Assembly (NCBI RefSeq): GCF_001039355.2
Contig: NW_019775972.1
Span: 100,075-150,185 of the forward strand
Reading direction: 5' to 3'
Source: Lingula anatina
Taxonomy: Eukaryota; Brachiopoda; Lingulata; Lingulida; Lingulidae
Length of the DNA stretch: 50,111 bases
Below the pieces are notes generated by a model. It had not been told where the DNA came from and ran no database searches. It saw only the letters and a program-made list of their open reading frames with translations. The translations under genes and the position numbers were made by a program. Within the stretch, counting starts at the first letter, position 1. Every line of letters starts with the position of its first letter. Shown here piece after piece: positions 45,201 through 50,111 of this stretch.

Positions 45201-47354
45201 ATTGTTCATAAATAAGATATAGGCAGTAACTTCCTAATATCATATTGTTCCTTAATTGCACTGACACATATCATGTCATCAACAGGAGACTACGTAATCA
45301 CAGAAAAAAAAGGGGATCTTCTGTTAAAAAGTCTGCCAAAAAGTGTCAAACTCCAAACACAAACCACACTAGTTTTTCTGAACATTTCATAACCTCAAAA
45401 ATTTTAATCAATTAAAGTTATACATGATATTTATTTACAAAATTTCTGACCAAACTCAGTATTAAGAAACATCTAATCTTGTTGATCAGATATAATAATG
45501 TTATATTTCTTTAAATTTTGTTTATTGCTGTAGTTTGTTCTCGGCGTATTCTGCCTGGTAAAAATTCTCCAATACCTATTATCGTCACTTAACATGTAAC
45601 ACATCCATTAGGTGCCAGGATTTCTGACACACCATGTATTAATCTTTTCTGTCTGCAATGCACAAAAAATTGATTACAGCCTTTTTCATTATTTATTCAT
45701 GTCCTTTTTAAAGGCATATTTTTCCCACTGACCTGCATACAGAATGCAATTACTGTGAAAAAACAAAATTTGTAATTTTATACTTTATCAAAAGAGAGTC
45801 AATTTCTAAGCATTCCTGTTATAATACAACTAAGAATAGAAACCCTAGAAACCCTAGTACAACATTTTCACATGCCAACATGACCTTAAGAAAACTGACT
45901 GCCAATTTTAAATGTTTTGTAACCTTTATTATCATCCAGATATCAAAAATGAGGTTTTTCCTGAATCTAATTATTCAATAATGTATCAATCTTTGAGCTG
46001 ATGTAAAACAATAGAAATCTCCTTGAAAAATATAAAATATAGGCGTTTATATTTCTTGTTGCAATGTGTAAACATAGGCAACTCAAAGCTTTAATCATCA
46101 ATTTAACACCGTTCTATTTTGATGTGAGATAAATCGCTATGGAGCATAACTTCATCCCTGAACAAGATTTTATCACAAAAATGGGCAGAGTTGACCACAA
46201 GTGTATAGGCTACGATCCCGTGTCAATTTGGTTTACACGTTTTTGTTCTGGAGTCATGGGCCCCTGATTACAGATTTTCATTAAACAAAGACAATATTTT
46301 GCTTTATCAACAATAAAATCTGAACTAAGGCATTTAAGAGAAATCGCTGGCATGGTTTTGAAGTACTCAATGGTGTCATTAAATTGGCGTTAAAACGGTG
46401 TTCATGGGTGCTCAGGTAAAGGAGAAATTTGAGAAAATGATTTTTTCAATATTATCCTAAAATCGCAATTATGATGTCACCCATAAGACGTCATGTATGA
46501 AAATGTTAATTAATTTAGTCGATGAACACTGAAGGTTTATCTGTTATCCAAAAGAATGTATGCAAGGCAGTAATTAACTTGTTTTGGTGAATGGTAACAG
46601 TATCCTTATGCATGAAGAGTACTTTAAACACAATACTTGTGATATTTGTTGGAAAAATAGCCAATTCTAAAAAAGCTTATCCACTGAAAATAGGATATTC
46701 CATCTCTAAGGCAAAGAGTAATCTGATTTCAGTAAGTGAATAAAACCAAAGCAAAAAATATAATCTCTGTTTTCTTAGGTAGTTAGTGCCATAAAACACA
46801 ATAATTGTGAAGATTCCTGGAAAAATAGCTAATTCTAAAATAGTTATCTTAGTTGCATCATCATTGAAAATGTGATGTGCATTCTCTGGGGCTAAGAGTA
46901 AACTGATTTCTAGTAAAGTGAATATCACTATACTAGAGGCAACAAATATAAATATTTGTTTTCTTGAGTGAGTTATACTTTATTAAAAAAAACTTTTTGA
47001 CTAAAATAAGATTGTCTTACTTCAGCGACAGGATATCCTTTTCTATGCATTTTCCTTTCCCCCTTTTTCCTTTATTCCTTTCTTCCATTTTCTCCATTGA
47101 CTCTATCTACCATTTCTGACAGAGTTACATCACCATTCAGAAAAGACTACTCCAAGAGATCAAGAGACAAATTTGAGACAGTGGCAAATCACTTAAGTTA
47201 TCAAAATCTCCTTACCCTGAAAACTATACTTGACAAATGTCTCCTCTGTCTGAGTAGGAAGAGAAGTCTCCATTAAAATGTCATCAGCCATCACCTCTGT
47301 GTCATTCTCACTCCTTAGTGACAGATTGGAGAAAAGTTCATGTGTCCAATTCAT
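29925..47354 (-). CDS. SYT14: Synaptotagmin-14/16-like membrane protein (ten-exon gene model, whole span)
   Basis: Joined exons (high to low): 47216-47354, 40623-40784, 36436-36555, 34749-34895, 33939-34030, 33180-33453, 32512-32669, 31807-31996, 30785-30997, 29925-30025. They total 1596 nt, or 531 residues plus stop; vertebrate SYT14 is about 555. All introns are GT/AG and phases agree throughout: phase 1, except phase 0 after exons 5 and 7. Order along the protein: N-terminal extracellular/luminal segment (1-50), one membrane span (about 51-72), acidic serine-rich linker, C2A (about 237-352), C2B (about 393-520), conserved C-terminus. Family knowledge: SYT14 and SYT16 are calcium-independent synaptotagmins that bind membranes or self-associate in trafficking, and human SYT14 is linked to spinocerebellar ataxia. 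Here the loop aspartates that bind calcium in Syt1 are mostly replaced, in agreement. One invertebrate gene probably corresponds to both vertebrate paralogues. The family call is firm; the first exon is inferred. Confidence 0.93.
30200..30242. repeat. (AAT)n microsatellite
   Basis: About 14 uninterrupted AAT units in SYT14/16 intron 9, 175 bp upstream (in transcript order) of the last exon's acceptor. Confidence 0.95.
30785..30997 (-). CDS. SYT14: SYT14/16 exon 9, core of C2B
   Basis: The exon is 213 nt: acceptor TTATTTCAG, phase 1 entry, donor TGGGTAAGA, phase 1 exit. It encodes [60 protein letters not shown] and [12 protein letters not shown]. The [22 protein letters not shown] block is essentially identical to vertebrate SYT14/16, making this the most diagnostic exon. 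In C2B loop 3 the calcium-binding aspartates are replaced ([10 protein letters not shown] instead of YDKIGKND), so this C2B should not bind calcium in the usual way. Confidence 0.97.
31371..31708. mobile_element. TTAA-flanked MITE (piggyBac-like)
   Basis: A 338-bp element with perfect 17-bp terminal inverted repeats (AGGGATAATAACTCTTC and its complement), flanked on both sides by TTAA at 31367-31370 and 31709-31712. TTAA duplication is the hallmark of piggyBac insertion, although the usual CCC start is not seen. There is no transposase, so it is non-autonomous. It contains a perfect 28-bp palindrome at 31539-31566 and a CACGTG E-box at 31511. It sits in SYT14/16 intron 8, between C2B exons. 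Confidence 0.85.
31539..31566. repeat. Perfect 28-bp palindrome inside the MITE
   Basis: A 14-bp arm (TGTTAAAATCTCTT) is followed immediately by its exact complement with no loop. It would form a cruciform or RNA hairpin. It lies in the interior of the TTAA element. Confidence 0.95.
31807..31996 (-). CDS. SYT14: SYT14/16 exon 8, inter-C2 linker and start of C2B
   Basis: The exon is 190 nt: acceptor TTTTTTTCAG, phase 0 entry, donor CAGGTGAGA, phase 1 exit. It encodes a serine-rich linker ([20 protein letters not shown]) and the start of C2[36 protein letters not shown]. The LGL-YN-TTGRLS-EVIKGS-F-N motif is a family signature shared nearly residue for residue with vertebrate SYT14 and SYT16. 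Codons here are noticeably more GC- and CpG-rich than in the neighbouring exons. Confidence 0.96.
32512..32669 (-). CDS. SYT14: SYT14/16 exon 7, C2A domain second part
   Basis: The exon is 158 nt: acceptor TATATTGCAG, phase 1 entry, donor AGCGTGAGT, phase 0 exit. It encodes [20 protein letters not shown] followed by [20 protein letters not shown] and ends with [11 protein letters not shown]. The RLYG-R-K/R-E-IGE pattern matches the end of SYT14 C2A. In Syt1 loop 3 the motif is YDFDRFSKHD; here it reads YGTERMRRE, so all three calcium-binding aspartates are absent. Confidence 0.94.
33180..33453 (-). CDS. SYT14: SYT14/16 exon 6, C2A domain first part
   Basis: The exon is 274 nt: acceptor TTTTTAACAG, phase 0 entry, donor CAGGTAAAAA, phase 1 exit. 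It encodes a linker ([15 protein letters not shown]), then the C2A strands: [40 protein letters not shown], and the basic strand [20 protein letters not shown]. Compared with Syt1, the loop 1 positions that hold calcium-binding aspartates read as arginine/glutamate and asparagine/histidine here. The polybasic KKQRHK strand, a usual phosphoinositide and SNARE contact surface in C2 domains, is kept. Confidence 0.95.
33939..34030 (-). CDS. SYT14: SYT14/16 exon 5, linker with YDNAGFE motif
   Basis: The exon is 92 nt: acceptor TTTTTCTAG with phase 1 entry, donor GATGTAAGT with phase 0 exit. It encodes [20 protein letters not shown], then ten more linker residues ending AASD. The sequence is proline/glycine-rich and probably disordered. 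Vertebrate SYT14 has a similar short NKGYEED motif in the corresponding position before C2A. The NAGFE/GYDN tyrosine motif could be a sorting signal (inference only). Confidence 0.82.
34497..34513 (+). repeat. G-rich run in SYT14/16 intron 4
   Basis: A G6 run, an A, then a run of about ten G on the plus strand; the SYT pre-mRNA would be C-rich here. Possible G-quadruplex in DNA; length may be error-prone. Confidence 0.8.
34749..34895 (-). CDS. SYT14: SYT14/16 exon 4, variable cytosolic linker
   Basis: The exon is 147 nt with phase 1 introns on both sides: acceptor CTCTGTCAG, donor GGTATGT. It encodes a hydrophilic stretch ([20 protein letters not shown], then [18 protein letters not shown]) that is probably disordered and has no recognisable domain. 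It is assigned by its open frame, matching phase and position between well-conserved exons. Vertebrate linkers are longer and poorly alignable here. Confidence 0.82.
36106..36132. repeat. 11-bp perfect stem-loop at the retrotransposon 5' junction
   Basis: CACTTGCTAGT and ACTAGCAAGTG flank a GTGCA loop. The right arm is the first recognisable sequence of the truncated reverse-transcriptase fragment, so the left arm looks like an inverted copy made at integration. Confidence 0.85.
36131..36398 (+). pseudogene. 5'-truncated non-LTR retrotransposon, reverse-transcriptase C-terminus
   Basis: A plus-strand frame from 36131 to the stop at 36362-36364 reads [12 protein letters not shown], then [20 protein letters not shown], then [11 protein letters not shown]. 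The pattern W-GHV-RM followed by E-GRRP-GRPRLTW and D-R-W is the standard end of endonuclease/reverse-transcriptase ORF2 proteins of RTE/Jockey-type elements. It is followed by a GATGAT-rich tail to about 36398, typical of such 3' ends. The catalytic core is missing, so it is dead. It lies antisense in SYT14/16 intron 3, about 40 bp from the exon 3 donor. Confidence 0.82.
36436..36555 (-). CDS. SYT14: SYT14/16 exon 3, acidic linker
   Basis: The 120-nt exon has acceptor TTTGTTCCAG and donor GGTAACA, phase 1 on both sides. It encodes an acidic serine cluster ([16 protein letters not shown]) followed by a basic serine-rich tail ([16 protein letters not shown]). The SSDSDDE-L-RY pattern matches the SSSESEDEALGKY stretch in the vertebrate SYT14 linker, the only well-conserved part of that linker. 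The serines look like casein-kinase-type phosphorylation sites (inference). A retrotransposon remnant lies about 40 bp beyond the donor. Confidence 0.88.
37608..37831. mobile_element. Fold-back MITE with TTA target duplication (PIF/Harbinger-like)
   Basis: A 224-bp element with roughly 65-bp inverted arms that differ at only a few positions. They include the motif AAATCTATTTTCTA and, deeper, TATCTTGTGAT. Ends read GGGACCATTCACATG and, complemented, GACTCCGTTCACATG. TTA flanks both sides (37605-37607, 37832-37834). Three-base TWA duplications with G-rich TIRs containing TTCACA are typical of PIF/Harbinger MITEs. No transposase. It lies in SYT14/16 intron 2. Confidence 0.82.
38158..38177. repeat. 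Poly-T tract
   Basis: About 20 uninterrupted T residues in SYT14/16 intron 2. On the minus strand this is poly-A and could be the tail of an unrecognised retroposon, but no body is identifiable. Confidence 0.7.
38975..38998. promoter_or_regulatory. CRE-like inverted repeat
   Basis: ATGACGTTA and TAACGTCAT form perfect 9-bp arms around ATCAAA. Each arm holds a TGACGT core as in CREB/ATF sites. It lies in SYT14/16 intron 2, over 1.6 kb from the nearest exon; function is speculative. Confidence 0.3.
40623..40784 (-). CDS. SYT14: SYT14/16 exon 2, transmembrane segment
   Basis: The acceptor is TTTTAG and the donor GGTAAGG; the exon is 162 nt with phase 1 introns on both sides. It encodes [11 protein letters not shown], then a run of hydrophobic residues ([12 protein letters not shown]), then [13 protein letters not shown] and a lysine/aspartate-rich stretch. 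Vertebrate SYT14 has the same arrangement, with PEA before the span and an NKK-CFE-GGFP motif just after it. Cysteines close to the cytosolic membrane face are possible palmitoylation sites, as in other synaptotagmins. This exon anchors the N-terminal end of the gene assignment. Confidence 0.9.
41199..41225. repeat. (CA)n microsatellite
   Basis: About 13 CA units with one interruption, in SYT14/16 intron 1. Confidence 0.9.
41478..41860. repeat. Diverged tandem duplication, unit about 180-190 bp
   Basis: Matching landmarks recur: ATGTGAGTT at 41479 and 41669, CACTATCATCCTC in both, TTTACATGTCC at 41537 and 41718, and GGGTTATTATTTCT in both. A third start (TCAGAATTTGAGTTATT) occurs at 41841. 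Units differ by many substitutions and small indels, so the array is old. No coding role is evident. Confidence 0.8.
42836..42868. repeat. 14-bp stem-loop
   Basis: AATATCCTGTACAG pairs with CTGTACAAGATATT, one mismatch, around a five-base loop. The T-run needed for a small RNA terminator is absent. Possibly a remnant of a fold-back element. Confidence 0.6.
43659..43826. mobile_element. Short MITE with CAGGGGCGGAT ends
   Basis: A 168-bp element whose ends are CAGGGGCGGATTTAG and, complemented, CAGGGGCGGATCCAG. It is flanked by TTAGC on both sides (43654-43658 and 43827-43831). The interior repeats GGAAGACGGTCA twice and a third diverged time. CAG-GGGCGG ends resemble hAT-type or related DNA transposons, but hAT duplications are eight bases and only five match here, so the superfamily is uncertain. 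Confidence 0.75.
45069..45119. repeat. (TG)n microsatellite with GGTT interruptions
   Basis: TG repeats interrupted twice by TGGT, in SYT14/16 intron 1. Confidence 0.95.
46621..46975. repeat. Diverged tandem duplication, unit 168 bp
   Basis: CACAATA-TTGTGA-ATT begins units at 46629 and 46797. GGAAAAATAGC-AATTCTAAAA, AGAGTAA-CTGATTTC and GTTTTCTT recur at matching spacing. On the minus strand both halves stay open in the same frame and give similar short peptides, which follows from 168 being divisible by three rather than from coding. It lies 241 bp below the inferred exon 1 donor. Confidence 0.85.
47216..47354 (-). CDS. SYT14: SYT14/16 exon 1 (predicted start, luminal N-terminus)
   Basis: Predicted from sequence alone. 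The frame from ATG at 47354 runs 46 codons and ends at a good donor (GGTAAGG) with one spare base, exactly the phase needed by the membrane-span exon at 40784. The peptide begins MNWTHELF and contains three N-glycosylation sequons (NWT at 2, NLS at 10, NDT at 17), fitting an extracellular or luminal tail. There is no signal peptide, as expected for a type III/signal-anchor synaptotagmin. A second in-frame ATG lies at codon 22 (MADDILMET) and could be the true start. The frame stays open for 13 codons above the first ATG before a stop. A different upstream exon of the same phase cannot be excluded. Confidence 0.5.
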
Positions 47355-48139
47355 CCTGCTGCTGTCCTTTTCTATCAGTCTTAGTGCAATTTTTCAGCAG
47401 ATTTTACCTTAATCTACACCATGAAATCTCACTAAAGTCCACTTGGTGCCAATGGGCAAAGCGGATTCAACATTGCATCCTCCTATTTTTGTTGCTTTCC
47501 ACTCAGTTCTCAATGGAATCAATTTTTCAATAATGATAAAGTGAGAAGCATTCCTTACGCCTCTCACTCCGGATGGATGTAAAAACGTATGTGGTAATGT
47601 GAAACAAGTGCCACCGCATTGTTTCAAGTTCACTCTTTGCAAAGTAATTCCAGTGAAATCCCACAAAATGTTAAGGAAGTTAGATCAATAAGTTATTTGG
47701 ATCTGACCACACAGTGTCTAGGAAACTCTCTAGACAATTGTCATCCAATAACAAAACAATTTAGAGATTCAATACACTGTCAAAAGAAGATTAGCGCAGA
47801 TGTTTACACCTACCAGTTTCACTCGTTACCACACACTAGATTCTATTTTGTGACCATGCTTATTAATAAGATATATAATTGTCAATACCTAACATTATGC
47901 TGGTTGGAATATGTACTTCAAATTTCTTTTGTATTTGGTAGATAATACTGGAATAATACCAAAACTACCATTATGAAAACAATTTTTCCAACTGCTAATT
48001 TGCAGGCATATCGACATATATTCCCACAAGTTCAGTGGAAGAATAAATCCACTTGGCAAAAGATAAAAAAATAATTTAATAAAAAACATTTATGACAATA
48101 ACTTCATACTTCCTTCCTTCTTCAGGCTATACCTCAGAT

Positions 48140-48140
<1 letters not shown>

Positions 48141-48176
<36 letters not shown>
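48141..48176. repeat. (CA)n microsatellite
   Basis: About 18 uninterrupted CA units upstream of the inferred SYT14/16 first exon. Confidence 0.95.
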
Positions 48177-48178
<2 letters not shown>

Positions 48179-49931
48179 TATGTTATAATCCATGGCAAAT
48201 CCTGTTTTCACCAATGGGAGGTGTAGTAATACAATTACTGTATCTATTATCAATTTATTAAGTCTCTCTACTTTATATCTATATATACCAGGAAGCCAGT
48301 GAAGGGGCATGTATTGATTATTGTCATCAACTGCACACTCAATGGAATGGGAGTTCAAAATTTTGTGAACAGCCAAAGTCTTTGTTTTTTTTTCTGTAAA
48401 ATAATATAAATATTGTATTAAAATTTTCATAACAAAAAAACTCTATTATTCAACAGCAAACATTCCCCCTAAAATTACTTTTAAAATGAGAAATATAAAA
48501 AAGTTGTGAAATAAAGTACGTAAATATTTCATAGACCTTAGTCCGGGTCCCTTTCTTTTAGCCATCACTGTTACTCCTCTCCATCAAACCCTTTCCCTTC
48601 TGCATATTTTCAGCCAGTTTAAATAATAACAATTTATCTCTCAGAAGTTAAGATATGCCATGGGACAAAATCCTCATCTTCTTTTTTCTATGAGATACAG
48701 AGTAGTAATGATTAAAAAAAACGAAGTACATAAAGATGTGTTTTTGGAATGATAAAAAGCTTCTGAATACCCAGTAGCAAAAAAATAAGCTGGAAACAGA
48801 TCGACAACCACACTGGGGCAAAATAAATCTAAATAAATTTGGTTTGGCCTCTGGAGAGCACAAATAACATAATTGCATGAGACAAAGCCATTGCCCCTCA
48901 TGTTCCTGCACACATGATGGCAGAGTTCTTCAGTCAAGTGTCACAGCACAAAATGCATCAGCTGTGTCATCTTAAATGTACAAGCACAACCTTCATGTTA
49001 CAGAAGGCAAATATCAAGGCCAAATCAAAGTGAATTTTGCAATTAATTAACATCAAATGAATTAAACATTTTTAATGAGATTCTATACATGACGCTAAAT
49101 GGAGGGATGTCTTTATTATGATTACACAAAATACGCAAATGGTGTTTTGAAATTTCTGGTAAATATGACTGTACAGTATATTAAACTGAAATTACAATTT
49201 TAATTCTAATTTAAAAATACAAATTAATGCCCTTTTTGAAGATGAAATTTTCCACTCTTGTCTTTGGGTTTGAAAGTACAATATGGAACTACCTGTGATC
49301 ACTGTTGATGTACATACTGTTATAATAGATTATTGTTTCACTTTTTAAAACATTTAGTCTAACCACATCTAAAGTAACCTAAAATTGCAACAAATCACAA
49401 ATGGCAAATTCATATACCACAAAACCACACAAGAAAGAAACAACACCCACTGCTTCACTCGGCCCACTAGAGCTTCGGGAGGCGGACAAAATATAATGAA
49501 ATTAAAGGCCTACAGATTTCCGAGTTTTTGTCCCTTCAGTGTACAATATGGGATTAAATTGAAATGAAATTGAATATATAATATCCCTTCATCCAATACA
49601 CATGCTCTTTTCAGCCATTAGCCTATCTAAGCCAACTTGTGCAGTAAAGCACAGCAGTATCAATGTAACACAGTCAATCAATGGAAAGGCAGATGACACC
49701 ATTAATCAAGGAGAACCCAGGAGAAACATTGAAAAGAGATTCAAAATCCATAATAGCTAGCTGGACTTGCATCTCTGTGTTTCTATCTTGTGCAGATTAA
49801 GTAGTGTCTCTTCATGGTCATCAGAATTCAATAAAACAACAACATTGCACCCAGTAGGTATACCAACGTTTTAATCTTCTTTATTATATATTTTTTTATT
49901 TCTATCTGTTTATTCATCTATCCATACAGGC

Positions 49932-49955
49932 TATTATTATTATTATTATTATTAT
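49932..49955. repeat. (TTA)n microsatellite
   Basis: Eight TTA units near the right edge of the window, followed by AT-rich low-complexity sequence. Confidence 0.9.
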
Positions 49956-50111
49956 CCATTTATCTTATTTATTACTTTTATACATATAAATATATATATT
50001 TATAGAACCCTCATTTTTTACTTGTCTTGTGTTAAATTATCTTCAGTCTCTATCTTGGACCCATCATAATTTGCCCAAGGTTTTACAAAAAAAGAGGTTC
50101 TACTTCACATT

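Larger units (their letters stand above)
40785..47215 (-). other. SYT14/16 intron 1 (inferred)
   Basis: A 6.4-kb intron by the gene model. It holds CA/TG microsatellites (41199-41225, 45069-45119), two diverged tandem duplications, a small MITE at 43659-43826 and a hairpin at 42836-42868. No further exon was recognised. Confidence 0.5.
47355..50111. other. Sequence upstream of SYT14/16
   Basis: AT-rich with no recognised exon. It contains a (CA)n tract at 48141-48176 and a (TTA)n tract at 49932-49955. The SYT promoter and any 5' UTR exon would lie here or beyond; I see no CpG-rich promoter-like stretch comparable to that of the kinesin gene. Confidence 0.45.

Noticed and set aside
45838-45860. 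Telomere-like AAACCCTAG pair
   Set aside because: Only two copies, far from any chromosome-end context.

Overview
The window is intron-rich, AT-rich metazoan DNA with no prokaryotic features. Coding exons are short and bounded by GT/AG. They are separated by kilobase introns full of microsatellites and small transposon relics. Both recognised genes are animal-specific families. A few-percent divergence between two copies of one long segment, as in highly heterozygous genomes, suggests a marine invertebrate (hemichordate, lancelet or lophotrochozoan type). The species cannot be decided from this sequence alone.

Both genes are on the minus strand. (1) A synaptotagmin-14/16-type gene occupies about 47354 down to 29925. 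I could join ten coding exons in a consistent phase into a predicted 531-residue protein, close to the vertebrate length. It has a short N-terminal segment with three N-glycosylation sequons, one membrane span, an acidic/serine linker, and C2A and C2B domains lacking most calcium ligands. It ends in the family's conserved C-terminus. The first exon is inferred; the other nine are well supported. (2) Downstream, at 26406, the 5' end of a kinesin-3 motor gene of the KIF16 type (KIF16B / STARD9) begins. Three coding exons (79 residues) are visible, ending just before the P-loop. No later exon was found in 1-21049, so intron 3 exceeds 21 kb here or the assembly is disturbed.

Layout. 1-684: repeat-like sequence with a nuclear-receptor-type DR1, a GC-rich minisatellite and a terminal hairpin. 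685-6891 and 9679-15795: two direct copies of a ~6.1-6.2 kb non-coding segment. They are separated by a 2.8 kb spacer with an ambiguous base (n) three bases past the end of copy 1, so uncollapsed haplotypes or a mis-join are likely. 15796-26406: kinesin introns and exons. 26407-27010: CpG-richer stretch, the probable kinesin promoter and 5' leader. 27011-29924: SYT 3' UTR and intergenic DNA. 29925-47354: SYT14/16. 47355-50111: upstream sequence with nothing recognised.

The SYT introns hold three clear MITE-like elements: one TTAA-flanked, one TTA-flanked PIF/Harbinger-like, and one with CAGGGGCGGAT ends. They also hold a 5'-truncated non-LTR retrotransposon reverse-transcriptase tail, two diverged tandem duplications and several hairpins. 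I found no tRNA, rRNA, CRISPR array or operon, and no evidence of a wholly new gene system. The most consequential observations are the 6 kb duplication, the mobile-element relics, and the unusual details of the two gene models.
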